From: an uncultured Methanomicrobiales archaeon
GTDB lineage: Archaea > Halobacteriota > Methanomicrobia > Methanomicrobiales > Methanospirillaceae
Direction: 5' to 3'
DNA length: 64,000 nt
Assembly: GCA_949320185.1 (NCBI GenBank)
Contig: CASGHK010000050.1
Location: 1 to 64,000 of the forward strand
The notes below the pieces were generated by a model that was not told the DNA's origin, did not search any database, and worked only from the letters and a program-made list of their open reading frames with translations. The first letter of the stretch is position 1. Every line of letters begins with the position of its first letter. Below are positions 8,903 through 17,516 of this stretch, piece by piece. Position numbers and translations under genes: made by a program.

Positions 8903-10060
8903 ATGCAGGCTGTCATACTTGCGGCGGGCGAGGGAACACGCCTCCGCCCCCTGACCCTGTCGAGGCCGAAGGCTCTCGTCCCGGTCGCCAACACGCCGAT
9001 CCTGAAGTACGTCATCGATGCCCTGCTCGCGAACGGGATCCGGGAGATCATCGTGGTCGTCGGGTATCGCAAGGAGCACGTGATCCGGTACCTGAACGAG
9101 AGCAACCTGCCTGTTCGGGTTGTCTACCAGGAGAACCAGCTGGGGACTGCGCACGCGCTCCGCTGCGCTGAGCCGTACCTGCAGGACCGGTTCCTCCTCC
9201 TCGCCGGAGACAACTACATCGACGCCGCCTCGATCGCCAGGATTATGAACGAGCGAAACGCGATCCTCGTCACCGACCACCCCAGCCCGACGAACTTCGG
9301 GGTGGTGATCGAACGGGAGGGGCTGGTCCGTGAGATCCGCGAGAAGCCGACCACGCCGGACAGCAGGATCGTCTCCACGGGGGTGTACGCCCTTGATCGG
9401 TCGTTCTTCAAGTATGCCGTCGGGCCGGAGGTCCCCCATGCCATCCAGGCGATGATCCGTGACGGGGGGCGAGTGGTGCCGGTCCAGGCGGTCGACTGGC
9501 AGGACGCGATCAACCCCTGGGACCTGCTCGAATTGAACTCGAAGCTCCTTGGTCGGATCGACGCGCAGCGTGCCGGAACGATCTCGCGCTCCTCCAAGCT
9601 CTACGGGCTGATCCGGATCGGGAAAGGGAGCGAGATCGGCCCCAACACCTACATTCACGGCCCTGTCGTGATCGGCGAAGCCTGCACGATCGGCCCGAAC
9701 TGCGTGATCATGCCGAACACCTCGATCGGCTCGCGGGTGACGATCGAGCCATTGAGCTACGTCGCCCACTCCCTGGTGATGGACGACGTCGTGATCGGTT
9801 CACACTCCCGGGTGATCGACGCGGTGGTCGGAGAGGGGTGTCGCCTCGCCGACCATACGGCCACCTGGACGGCCGAGTCCGTCTTCGAACGGGAGAAGGA
9901 GGGGTTCCAGAAGGCCTCATTCGGCGCCGTCCTGGGCGACCGAGTCTGCTCGGCCCCATTCACGATCCTCAAGAACTGTATCATCGGAAACAACGCCTCG
10001 ATCCAGGCCGGTAACTCCACGGTGACCGGTGTCATCCCGGACGACGCGGTGGTGATCTAG
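8903..10060 (+). CDS. second sugar-1-phosphate nucleotidyltransferase with beta-helix tail
   Basis: A 385-residue paralogue of the preceding gene: LAAGEGTRLRPLTLSRPKALVPVANTPIL is the same signature (here reported as its two halves, LAAGEGTRLRPLT and PKALVPVANTP). The substrate region has LLLAGDNYID and VVIEREG, then a hexapeptide beta-helix with GKGSEIGPNTYIHG. Family members act on glucose-, glucosamine- or N-acetylglucosamine-1-phosphate; which one applies here cannot be read. ATG 8903 follows AGGTGAG and a gap of 8 nt from the first copy. Two such enzymes side by side suggest a division of labour (GlcN-1-P acetylation versus UDP-GlcNAc or dTDP-sugar formation), not mere redundancy. Confidence 0.82.
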   Translation: MQAVILAAGEGTRLRPLTLSRPKALVPVANTPILKYVIDALLANGIREIIVVVGYRKEHVIRYLNESNLPVRVVYQENQLGTAHALRCAEPYLQDRFLLLAGDNYIDAASIARIMNERNAILVTDHPSPTNFGVVIEREGLVREIREKPTTPDSRIVSTGVYALDRSFFKYAVGPEVPHAIQAMIRDGGRVVPVQAVDWQDAINPWDLLELNSKLLGRIDAQRAGTISRSSKLYGLIRIGKGSEIGPNTYIHGPVVIGEACTIGPNCVIMPNTSIGSRVTIEPLSYVAHSLVMDDVVIGSHSRVIDAVVGEGCRLADHTATWTAESVFEREKEGFQKASFGAVLGDRVCSAPFTILKNCIIGNNASIQAGNSTVTGVIPDDAVVI

Positions 10061-10061
10061 G

Positions 10062-11804
10062 GTGTGCGGCATCGTCGGCTACATCGGGTTCCGCTCGGCC
10101 GCGAGCGTGATCGTGGAAGGGCTCCAGAAGCTCGAGTATCGGGGATACGACTCGTTCGGCGTGGCGACCAACAACCCCCGCATTGACGTCTACAAGTGTG
10201 AGGGCAAGATCTCGGAGAAGGCCCAGGCGGCCCAGCGCCTCCACGGCTCGATCGGAGTCGGGCACACGCGCTGGGCGACCCACGGGGTCCCGAGCGACCG
10301 GAACGCGCACCCGCACCTGGACTGCACGGGCCGGATCGCGGTCGTGCACAACGGGATCATCGAGAACTACGCCGCCCTCACCCGGGAACTTGAGGAGCGG
10401 GGTCACCGGTTCCGCTCCGAGACCGACACCGAGGTCGTCGCGCACCTGATTGAGGAGTACTACAGGGGCGACCTGGTCGCAGCGGTCCGACAGGCGATCG
10501 CGCGACTGAAGGGCTCCTATGCTCTCCTGGTGACCGCGGAGGGACACGAGGAGATCGTCGCCGCCCGAGATTCCTCCCCGCTGGTCCTCGGGATCGGCGA
10601 CCAGGAGCTCTTTGCTGCCTCGGACGTCACCCCCCTGCTCGGGTATACCGAGCGGGTCGTCTACCTGGAAGACGGGGACCTCGCCACCCTCGACCGCGAG
10701 GGGTGGCATGTCTATCGGGCCGATACCCCGGTCAGGCGGGAGATCGAGCACGTCAGCTGGGACGTCGAGACCGTCCGGAAGGGAGGGTTCCGGCATTATA
10801 TGCTCAAAGAGATCTTCGAGCAGCCGAAGGTCTTCTACGACACCCTCCACGGGATCACCCCCGAATCACTCCCCGAGCGATACCGGCGCCCGTCCGAGAT
10901 CACGGTCGTCGCCTGCGGGTCGTCGTACCACGCGGGGCTCGTCTTCAAGTACCTCTGTGAGTCGACCTGCCGGATCCCCGTTCGGGCTGAGCTCGGCTCG
11001 GAGTTCAAATACTTCACCCCGCCCTTGAAGGGGATCGTGATGGTGATCACCCAGTCGGGCGAGACCGCTGACACGCTCGCCGCCCTGAAAAAGGCGAAGG
11101 CCTACAACTGCCCGACGCTGGCGATCACGAACGTGCTCGGGTCGAGCGTCACCCGAATCGCTGACCACACCCTCTACATGCGGGCCGGCCCAGAGATCTC
11201 GGTCGCGGCAACCAAGTCGTTCGTCGCCCAGCTCGCCGTGCTGATGCAACTCGTGAACCTGATGAGCCCGAAGAACGACTTTGCCGAGTCACTTGAGCGT
11301 GCCAATAGTGCGATCGAGGAGGTGCTCCTGCAGGACATCAGTCGCGCGGTCGAGATCTGCCGGCCGGCCCAGCACCTCTTCTACGTCGGGCGTGGGCTCT
11401 TCTACCCGATCGCGCTCGAGGGGGCCCTCAAGATGAAGGAGATCTCCTACATCCATGCCGAGGGCTACGCGGCCGGCGAGCTCAAGCACGGGCCGTTCGC
11501 TCTCCTCTCGGAGGAGACTCCGGTCGTCGCACTCTGCTCACCCGGTGACACCTACTCGATCATGCTCTCGAACATCAAGGAGATGAAGGCACGCAACGCC
11601 CCGATCATCGGGATCGGGGCGCGAGGCGACCGGGAGCTGATCGATATCGTGGACGTCTTCATACCGATCCCCGAATGCCACGAGCTCGTCCAGATGATCT
11701 CGACCTCGGTCCTCCTCCAGCTGCTCGCCTACCAGACGGCGGTCGCGCTCGACCGGGATGTTGACCAGCCCCGAAACCTCGCAAAAAGCGTGACCGTCGA
11801 ATGA
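10062..11804 (+). CDS. glmS: glutamine-fructose-6-phosphate aminotransferase (isomerizing)
   Basis: GlmS makes glucosamine-6-phosphate from fructose-6-phosphate and glutamine, feeding the neighbouring nucleotidyltransferases. The 580-residue product starts with GTG and gives MCGIVGYIG, whose Cys2 is the Ntn glutaminase nucleophile. The glutaminase domain continues with GHTRWATHG and HNGIIENY. Two SIS domains follow, with CGSSYHAG near 287, TQSGETADT near 330 and EGALKMKEISYIHAE near 465, and the C-terminus is the canonical QPRNLAKSVTVE. Full length. It begins one nucleotide after the preceding stop and overlaps the next gene by 4 bp. Confidence 0.97.
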   Translation: MCGIVGYIGFRSAASVIVEGLQKLEYRGYDSFGVATNNPRIDVYKCEGKISEKAQAAQRLHGSIGVGHTRWATHGVPSDRNAHPHLDCTGRIAVVHNGIIENYAALTRELEERGHRFRSETDTEVVAHLIEEYYRGDLVAAVRQAIARLKGSYALLVTAEGHEEIVAARDSSPLVLGIGDQELFAASDVTPLLGYTERVVYLEDGDLATLDREGWHVYRADTPVRREIEHVSWDVETVRKGGFRHYMLKEIFEQPKVFYDTLHGITPESLPERYRRPSEITVVACGSSYHAGLVFKYLCESTCRIPVRAELGSEFKYFTPPLKGIVMVITQSGETADTLAALKKAKAYNCPTLAITNVLGSSVTRIADHTLYMRAGPEISVAATKSFVAQLAVLMQLVNLMSPKNDFAESLERANSAIEEVLLQDISRAVEICRPAQHLFYVGRGLFYPIALEGALKMKEISYIHAEGYAAGELKHGPFALLSEETPVVALCSPGDTYSIMLSNIKEMKARNAPIIGIGARGDRELIDIVDVFIPIPECHELVQMISTSVLLQLLAYQTAVALDRDVDQPRNLAKSVTVE

Positions 11805-12397
11805 CCAGACTTGGCAGAAACACCATCGGCGAGGGGGGGCGCCTCTTCGAACCCGTCACCCTCGGGTTCCCCTCCCGGGAGTACCTGGACGCGACCGACT
11901 TCCCCGGCGTAACCCTGGGTCGGAACGCGACGGTCCGCTCCGGGACGATCATCTACTGCGAGGTCGTTGCCGGCGACGATTTCCAGACCGGCCATAACGT
12001 GATGATCCGGGAGAAGACCCGGATCGGCGACCGGGTCACCATCGGGACGAACACCATCTGCGAGGGGAACTGCCGGATAGGCTCGGATGTCTCGATCCAG
12101 TCGATGGCCTTTCTTCCGACCAACACCGAGATCGGAGACCGGGTCTTCATCGGCCCCCACGTGGTCCTGACCAACGATCGGTATCCGCCGACCGGCGTCG
12201 GGGGACTCGCCGGCCCGGTGATCGAGGACGGGGCGGCGATCGGCGCCAATACGACCGTCCTGCCCGGAGTCCGGATCGGGGTCGGGGCGCTCGTCGCCGC
12301 CGGGTCGGTCGTGACCCGTGACGTGCCACCCGGCGTGCTGGCCGTCGGCAACCCGGCCCGGTTCCGTCCAAAGCCCGTGCCGGAGGTCCGTCGGTGA
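11801..12397 (+). CDS. hexapeptide-repeat N-acetyltransferase (WbpD-like)
   Basis: A 198-residue left-handed beta-helix acetyltransferase. The hexapeptide pattern runs from about residue 25 to 175 (VRSGTIIYCEVVAG, TRIGDRVTIGTNTI, TEIGDRVFIGPHVV, AAIGANTTVLPGVRIG), with the family end GNPARF. The catalytic-type His lies in GHNVMIRE. By position between glmS and an aminotransferase and dehydrogenase, it best fits the WbpD step, N-acetylation of a 3-amino-uronic sugar nucleotide. This assignment is inferred from context. Its ATG overlaps the glmS stop (ATGA), and its end overlaps the next start (GTGA). Confidence 0.82.
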   Translation: MTRLGRNTIGEGGRLFEPVTLGFPSREYLDATDFPGVTLGRNATVRSGTIIYCEVVAGDDFQTGHNVMIREKTRIGDRVTIGTNTICEGNCRIGSDVSIQSMAFLPTNTEIGDRVFIGPHVVLTNDRYPPTGVGGLAGPVIEDGAAIGANTTVLPGVRIGVGALVAAGSVVTRDVPPGVLAVGNPARFRPKPVPEVRR

Positions 12398-13485
12398 TCC
12401 CGATCGCCAGACCCCTGCTCGGGGACGAGGAGGCCGAGGCCGCCTCCCGGGTGATCCGTTCCGGGATGCTCGCCTCCGGCCCCGAGGTGGCCGCTTTCGA
12501 GAAGGAGTTCTCCGGGTTCGTCGGGGCCAGGCATGCGATTGCGGTCTCGAACGGTACGACCGCACTCCACGCAGTCCTGATCGGGGGCGGCATAGGCCCC
12601 GGGGACGAGGTGATCGTTCCCTCCTTCACCTTCATCGCGACCGCGACGTCGGTCTCGATGTGCGGCGCCACGCCGGTCTTCGCCGACGTCCGGCCTGACC
12701 TCTTCACCCTCGATCCCGAGACGCTCCCCGGTCTCGTTACCCCCCGCACGAAGGCGGTGATCGGGGTCCACCTCTTCGGCCAGCCCTTCGATATCGACCC
12801 GATCCGGGAGTTCTGCCAGGCCCGGGACCTCCTCCTCGTCGAGGACGCCGCCCAGGCACACGGCGCGGCATACCAGGGCCGGCAGGTCGGCGCGCAGGGA
12901 GATGCCGGGTGCTTCTCCTTCTACCCGACGAAGAACATGACGACCGGAGAGGGCGGGATGGTCACGACGGACGACGACGCCCTCGCCGGGCGAGTCCGCC
13001 GCCTGGTGAACCACGGCCAGACGGAGAAGTACCTGCATACCGAACTGGGCTTCAACTACCGGATGACCGACATCGGGGCGGCGATCGGGCGGGTCCAGCT
13101 CCGCCGCCTTCCCGAGTTCAACCGTCGACGGCAGGAGAACGCCGCCTACCTCTCCGCACATCTGAACGCGCCGGGCATCGTCCCCCCGGCAACGGGCGAC
13201 GACCGGACCCACATCTACCACCAGTACGTGGTGACGGTCGGCGACGACTGCCCGCTCTCCCGCGACGTGTTCGCCGCCCGCCTGCGAGAGGCGGGTGTCG
13301 GCACCGCAGTCCACTACCCGATACCGGTCCACGAACAGCCGCTCTACCGCGGCGCTGCCCCACCGGGGGCCTGTCCCGAGGCCGTACGGCTCGCCCGCCA
13401 GGTCCTCTCCCTCCCGGTACACCCATCTGTCGGCCTGCGAGAACTCGAGGAGATCGTCGAGGCTGTGAACGGAGCGACCCGATGA
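12394..13485 (+). CDS. DegT/DnrJ/EryC1 PLP-dependent sugar aminotransferase (WbpE-like)
   Basis: A 363-residue PLP enzyme that transaminates a keto-sugar nucleotide. Visible signatures are SNGTTALHA near 57 (phosphate cup), PSFTFIATATSV near 79, VEDAAQAHGA near 155 (the PLP ring Asp) and SFYPTKNMTTGEGG near 180, where the Lys forms the Schiff base. The C-terminus has the family HYPIPVHEQPLY. In the WbpB/E/D pathway this enzyme puts the amine at C3 using glutamate. It overlaps its neighbours by 4 bp on both sides. DegT enzymes act on many sugars, so the substrate is inferred from context. Confidence 0.87.
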   Translation: MIPIARPLLGDEEAEAASRVIRSGMLASGPEVAAFEKEFSGFVGARHAIAVSNGTTALHAVLIGGGIGPGDEVIVPSFTFIATATSVSMCGATPVFADVRPDLFTLDPETLPGLVTPRTKAVIGVHLFGQPFDIDPIREFCQARDLLLVEDAAQAHGAAYQGRQVGAQGDAGCFSFYPTKNMTTGEGGMVTTDDDALAGRVRRLVNHGQTEKYLHTELGFNYRMTDIGAAIGRVQLRRLPEFNRRRQENAAYLSAHLNAPGIVPPATGDDRTHIYHQYVVTVGDDCPLSRDVFAARLREAGVGTAVHYPIPVHEQPLYRGAAPPGACPEAVRLARQVLSLPVHPSVGLRELEEIVEAVNGATR

Positions 13486-14390
13486 AGGTCGGAGTGATCG
13501 GCACCGGGATGATGGGGAGGAACCACGTCCGGGTCTTCTCCGAGCTTCGGGCTGTTCGAGAGGTGATGGTCTTCGACCTCGATGCGGATGCGGCGGCGGC
13601 AGTGGCAAGCACCCTCGGGGCGACGACGGCACCCTCTATCGAGGCCCTCCTCGACCGGGTAGACGCAGTCAGCATCTGCGTCCCGACACCGTATCACCTC
13701 GCCACGGCAGAGAGGGTGGCATCCGCCGGCGTCCCGATGCTGATCGAGAAGCCGGTCTGCGCCGGCGTGGAAGAGGGGGAGCGCCTGCTCGATGCCCTCC
13801 CACGCGGACTCGTGGCGGGCGTCGGCCAGATCGAGCGGTTCAACCCGGTCGTCGGCGAGGTCGCCCGGATGGTCTCGGACCCGCTCTATGTGGAGTTGAA
13901 GCGCCACAACCCGACCTCGTCCCGGATAACAGGGACATCCGTCATCGAGGACCTGATGATCCACGACATCGACATCCTCGCCCATGTCCTCTTCCCAGGG
14001 GTCGCACGTCGGGTCTCTGCCGCAGGAGGAGAGGACGTCTGCTCGGCCCTCTTCTCCCTCGGCGACTGTCATGCGCAGGTCTCGGCCTCAAGGAAGTCCT
14101 CTAAGAAGATCCGTTCACTCTACATCGAGGAGGAGGAGGCGACGATCGAGGCGGACCTGATGACGCAGGAGGTCTATGTCTATCGCAAACCCGACCGGTA
14201 TACCCAGAACGGGGGTCGGTACGTCCAGGATAACATCATCGAGAAGCTCCTGGTCAACCGGTTGGAGCCCCTCCGTGTCGAGCTCCAGGCCTTTCTCCAG
14301 GCGGTCACCGGAGGGCCCGCCTTCCCGGTCACCCTCGCACAGGGCGTTGAGAACCTCCGGATTGCGAACGCGATCCGGGCCGCTCTCTAA
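13482..14390 (+). CDS. Gfo/Idh/MocA sugar-nucleotide dehydrogenase (WbpB-like)
   Basis: A 302-residue NAD(P)-dependent oxidoreductase. The N-terminal Rossmann motif is VGVIGTGMMGRNHVRVF. The family motif EKPVCAG lies near residue 87, with its Lys, and the C-terminal substrate domain has the conserved EDLMIHDIDI near 148. In the bacterial Wbp pathway and in methanococcal glycan synthesis, this type of enzyme oxidises C3 of UDP-N-acetylglucosaminuronic acid. The ATG overlaps the aminotransferase stop, ending the operon. The WbpA-like 6-dehydrogenase needed upstream is not in the window. It overlaps the convergent next gene by 4 bp. Confidence 0.87.
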   Translation: MKVGVIGTGMMGRNHVRVFSELRAVREVMVFDLDADAAAAVASTLGATTAPSIEALLDRVDAVSICVPTPYHLATAERVASAGVPMLIEKPVCAGVEEGERLLDALPRGLVAGVGQIERFNPVVGEVARMVSDPLYVELKRHNPTSSRITGTSVIEDLMIHDIDILAHVLFPGVARRVSAAGGEDVCSALFSLGDCHAQVSASRKSSKKIRSLYIEEEEATIEADLMTQEVYVYRKPDRYTQNGGRYVQDNIIEKLLVNRLEPLRVELQAFLQAVTGGPAFPVTLAQGVENLRIANAIRAAL

Positions 14391-15379
14391 GGCCACCGGC
14401 ACTCGCGGCCAATCTCTCCTGCCCTTGCGTTCTTCACGGCGATCCCGGCAGCGACCATGTCCTGGACCGCGATCCCGACCGATTTGAAGACGGTCACCTG
14501 CTCGGGAGAGGTCCGGCCCTGGACCCGCCCGACAACGAGCTCGCCGAGCTCGGCGTAGACATGACCGGGTGTGATCGCCCCCCGTGAGATCGCTTGGACC
14601 AGGTCACCGGCATCCGCGAGGGCGGCCGTCCGGGAGTCGACAACAAGCAGGGCCCGGGCGATGGTCCGGTGGGGGATCTCGGCGGCGAATGGTGAGAACG
14701 AGCCGATCCCGTTGACGTGGACCCCGTCCCCGAGGTCCCGGTCGGCGAAGACAGGGGTGGATGAGGTGGTCGCCGTGCAGACGATGTCGGCCCCCGTAAT
14801 CGCTGCGGCCGGTGTCTTTGCCGCAATGACCTCGCGCGGGACCCGGCCCCTGCCTGCCATCTCCGTGATGAACGCCCTGATCGAAGCGGGGTCGCGCCCG
14901 TAGACCCGCACCGACTCGATCTCACGGACGTGGCAGACTCCCTCGACCTGGGTGCGTGCCTGTACCCCGGTCCCGATCACCGCGAGGGTCCGGGCCGAGC
15001 GGCGGGCGAGAAGGTCTGTGGCAACCGCGCTCGTCGCCCCGGTGCGGACCGCGGAGAGGCTGCTCGCCTCGACCAGGCCATCGGGGGTCCCGGTCGAGGG
15101 ATCGACGAGGAGGACCGCCCCCTGGGAGACCGGTCGCCCCCTGGCCGGGTTATCGGGCCAGGTCGTCGCCAGACAGAGACCGAGGGCCTCTCCCTCGTGG
15201 TTGTTGACGTGGATCAGGGCGGCCGAACCCTCGCCCCGCCCCCCGGGAACCCGGAGGCGCGCGGCCGGCGGCATCTCGAACCGCCCGTTCGAAAAGGCCG
15301 CAAACGCCCGCCTCATGCCTGCAATCGCGGCCTCCATCGGGAGGGCGGCGTGCACGTCGTCCGCCGAGAGGATCCTCAT
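14387..15379 (-). CDS. ala: ornithine cyclodeaminase/mu-crystallin family; probable archaeal alanine dehydrogenase
   Basis: The 330-residue product is an NAD(P)-dependent imine or amino-acid dehydrogenase of the mu-crystallin family. It has SAVRTGATSAVATDLLAR near 107, the dinucleotide site TLAVIGTGVQARTQ near 132, ADIVCTATTSSTPVF near 193 and HVNGIGSFSP near 221. In archaea members of this family include alanine dehydrogenase (Ala); others are ornithine cyclodeaminase or ketimine reductases, so the substrate is not certain. The ATG at 15379 is the first good start. The gene is monocistronic, convergent with the glycan operon and divergent from the JAMM gene. The spacer has TTTCTTTATCAG as a possible shared AT-rich promoter core. 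Confidence 0.8.
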   Translation of the reverse strand: MRILSADDVHAALPMEAAIAGMRRAFAAFSNGRFEMPPAARLRVPGGRGEGSAALIHVNNHEGEALGLCLATTWPDNPARGRPVSQGAVLLVDPSTGTPDGLVEASSLSAVRTGATSAVATDLLARRSARTLAVIGTGVQARTQVEGVCHVREIESVRVYGRDPASIRAFITEMAGRGRVPREVIAAKTPAAAITGADIVCTATTSSTPVFADRDLGDGVHVNGIGSFSPFAAEIPHRTIARALLVVDSRTAALADAGDLVQAISRGAITPGHVYAELGELVVGRVQGRTSPEQVTVFKSVGIAVQDMVAAGIAVKNARAGEIGRECRWP

Positions 15380-15479
15380 GCCGTTTCTGCTGACGAGGTG
15401 GACCCGGAACTACAAAACCATTTCTTTATCAGTCTTCTAACGTCGGGATTATCACCTCGGGGATCACACCGATCAGAGC

Positions 15480-15851
15480 ATGAAGATCAGGGGGATTCGG
15501 CGCGAGCTCCTGGACCTCCTGCTCGCGATCGCAGCCTCAAACGACCCGAACGAATTCGTGGCCCTCCTCAGGGAGGAGAACGGTGTGATCGAGGAGTGCG
15601 ACCTGGTGCCTGGAACGGTCACCAACGAGGACTCTGCCAGCGTCCTCCTGGACATGATGCCCCTCGACACCCGGCGCGCCGGTTCGGCCCACTCGCACCC
15701 GAACGGGGTGCTGGAGCCCTCGGACGCGGACCTCTCGTTCTTCCCCCGCACCGGTAGGTACCACCTGATCATCGGCTGGCCGTACGATGAGGGCGATTGG
15801 GCCTGCTTCACGGCCGACGGATCTCTGTACGACCTGGAGGTGCTCGAGTGA
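15480..15851 (+). CDS. JAMM/MPN-domain metalloprotease-like protein
   Basis: A 123-residue single-domain protein with the JAMM zinc motif: a Glu in the early helix-strand region, then GSAHSHPNGVLEPSDADL near residue 62, giving H-x-H-P and the S-x2-D spacing. Archaeal JAMM proteins remove ubiquitin-like SAMP modifiers or cleave C-terminal residues from sulfur carriers; others have unknown roles. The small size means a bare catalytic domain. It overlaps ribL by 4 bp (GTGA), an arrangement that suggests joint expression with FAD synthase. Confidence 0.85.
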   Translation: MKIRGIRRELLDLLLAIAASNDPNEFVALLREENGVIEECDLVPGTVTNEDSASVLLDMMPLDTRRAGSAHSHPNGVLEPSDADLSFFPRTGRYHLIIGWPYDEGDWACFTADGSLYDLEVLE

Positions 15852-16276
15852 TCCGCGTCGTTGCGACCGGGACCTTCGATATCCTCCACCCGGGCCACCT
15901 CTTCTACCTCACCGAGTCGCGCAGGCTCGGCACCGAGCTGTACGTGATCGTCGCCCGCGACGCGAACGTGAAGCACAAGCCACGCCCGATCGTCCCCGAG
16001 AGCCAGCGGCTCGAGATGGTCCGGGCGTTGAGGCCGGTCGATGTCGCTCGCCTGGGCGACACCGAGGACATGTTCCGCCCGATCGAGGAGATCCGTCCCG
16101 ACATCGTCACGATCGGCTGCAACCAGCACTTCGACGAACAGGCGCTCGCCGCTGCTCTCGAAGAGAGGGGATGCGGGTGCCGCGTGATCCGGATCGGGGG
16201 GTTCACGGGGACACCTCTCTGTTCGTCGCGCCGGATCGTCGCTCGCGTCTGCGACGAGCGGTGCAGGCCCGCCTAG
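15848..16276 (+). CDS. ribL: archaeal FAD synthase (FMN adenylyltransferase RibL)
   Basis: A 142-residue cytidylyltransferase-fold enzyme that adenylates FMN to FAD in archaea. The nucleotide-binding HxGH motif is seen in GTFDILHPGHLFYL at residue 8. The second conserved region has IVARDANVKHKPRPI, and the third is CSSRRIV near the end, replacing the usual ISSTxI. Cysteines cluster near the C-terminus (GCGCRVI, CDERC), as known for this redox-sensitive family. The GTG 15848 start overlaps the JAMM stop; the longer open frame upstream lies inside that gene. Convergent flavoproteins follow immediately, so flavin supply and use are side by side. Confidence 0.88.
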   Translation: MIRVVATGTFDILHPGHLFYLTESRRLGTELYVIVARDANVKHKPRPIVPESQRLEMVRALRPVDVARLGDTEDMFRPIEEIRPDIVTIGCNQHFDEQALAAALEERGCGCRVIRIGGFTGTPLCSSRRIVARVCDERCRPA

Positions 16277-16869
16277 AGGGGAAGGAGGAGATTTACCTCG
16301 CGTCGACCGGCCGCCCGCGCCTCTGCGAGCGCAGTCGGGTGACCCCTGATCCCCCCTTCGAATGTGTCCAGACCATTGACGACGATGTTCCCGGCGTAGG
16401 TGAATCCCAGGCCGGAGAAGAGGGCCTGCACCACCGGATAGGCTCCGTCGAAGACGGTCGGCCAGTCCGAGCCGGCGGTCGACAGGAAGAAACCCCGGTG
16501 ATGGGCGAGGTGCTCCTCGGTGTAATCGAGCGTGTTCTGGACCATCCGGCGGGCCCAGAGAAACTGGGCGCGGTCGATCAACCCCTTCAGTTCGGCCGTT
16601 ATCCCCATGCTGTAGATCGGCGATGCGATGGCGAGGACGTCGGCGTTCGCCATCTCCTCGAGCAGGGGACTGGCGTCGTCGTCCACGATACAGACACCGG
16701 TCCGGTGGCAGGCATTGCACCCCCGGCATGAGGCGTAGGAGAGGGTCGAAAGGACCACCTTCCTGGTCTCGGCGCCTGCGTCGCGTGTCCCATCGAGGAA
16801 CGCGTCGAGCAGCCGCTCCGTGTTCCCGTACCGGTGGGGGCTCCCAGAGATGCCAAGGACGAGCGTCAT
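16273..16869 (-). CDS. NADPH-dependent FMN reductase / iron-sulfur flavoprotein
   Basis: A 198-residue flavodoxin-fold protein. The FMN phosphate loop is ISGSPHRYGNTERLL at residue 7. The compact cysteine motif CRGCNACHRTGVC near 47 is typical of iron-sulfur flavoprotein (Isf) relatives, which pass electrons between ferredoxin and O2 or peroxide in methanogens. The IASPIYSMGI block binds the flavin ring. ATG 16869 overlaps the stop of its upstream paralogue by 4 bp, so the pair is co-translated. Its end overlaps the convergent ribL by 4 bp. Confidence 0.87.
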   Translation of the reverse strand: MTLVLGISGSPHRYGNTERLLDAFLDGTRDAGAETRKVVLSTLSYASCRGCNACHRTGVCIVDDDASPLLEEMANADVLAIASPIYSMGITAELKGLIDRAQFLWARRMVQNTLDYTEEHLAHHRGFFLSTAGSDWPTVFDGAYPVVQALFSGLGFTYAGNIVVNGLDTFEGGIRGHPTALAEARAAGRREVNLLLPL

Positions 16870-17480
16870 ATGCCGAGCCGCTCGCGAAGGGTCGCCACCG
16901 CTCCAAGCCCGAGTTCCCGTGCTTCCTCCTTCGCAGTCGGGTGGCGCCGAACGGCTCCCGACTCGTCGACGCTCCGGACGAGCAGGTACCGCATGTCGCG
17001 CTCGCGCACCCCGGCGACGTGGTAGAAGCACTTCACCGAGGGGAGGGCCGCCTCGAAGACGTGGTCCCAGTCCTGGCCGGCCGTACCGAGGAAGAGGCCG
17101 AGCCGCTGCCCCCTCCGCTCCTCGGGGATCACTGGCCATCCGAGGACGTACTTCCGAGACCGGTAGACCTGCGCCCGGTCGACCAGTGCCTTCGCCTGAG
17201 CAGGAAGGCCCATGCAGTAGATCGGTGCGGCGAGCACCACGCAGTCCACCGCCAGGATCCGCTCGTACAGGGTGGTCATCCCGTCCTTCTGGACGCAGTC
17301 CCCGGTCCGCTCGCAGGCGTTGCAGCCGCGACAGGGTTTGATCTCGGCATCGACCACAACCACCTTCTCGTGCTCGACACCAGGTTCGGAGGCCATCGCT
17401 TCAAGGACCCAATCGAGGAGGGTCTCGGAGTTGCCGTGTCGGCGCGGCGAGCCCGCGAACCCGAGGACCGTAATCGGCAT
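16866..17480 (-). CDS. second iron-sulfur flavoprotein (FMN reductase family)
   Basis: A 204-residue paralogue of the following gene, with the phosphate loop FAGSPRRHGNSETLL and cysteine motif CRGCNACERTGDC near 49. The flavin-contact block is LAAPIYCMGLPAQ. It is the first gene of a two-gene unit. A TTTATA box lies about 28 nt before the ATG, which fits a leaderless or very short-leader transcript, although GGGGG just before the ATG could also act as a ribosome site. A role in oxidant defence is inferred from the peroxiredoxin immediately upstream. Confidence 0.87.
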   Translation of the reverse strand: MPITVLGFAGSPRRHGNSETLLDWVLEAMASEPGVEHEKVVVVDAEIKPCRGCNACERTGDCVQKDGMTTLYERILAVDCVVLAAPIYCMGLPAQAKALVDRAQVYRSRKYVLGWPVIPEERRGQRLGLFLGTAGQDWDHVFEAALPSVKCFYHVAGVRERDMRYLLVRSVDESGAVRRHPTAKEEARELGLGAVATLRERLGI

Positions 17481-17504
17481 GTACCCCCGTGTTGGCAGAC
17501 AGGC

Positions 17505-17513
17505 TATAAAAAA
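17505..17513 (-). promoter_or_regulatory. T-run after peroxiredoxin that doubles as TATA box of the flavoprotein pair
   Basis: On the minus strand this reads as a run of T followed by ATA, 4 nt after the peroxiredoxin stop and about 28 nt before the flavoprotein ATG at 17480. It therefore looks like both a T-run terminator and a TATA box (TTTATA). The dual role is inferred from spacing only. Confidence 0.45.
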
Positions 17514-17516
17514 GGT

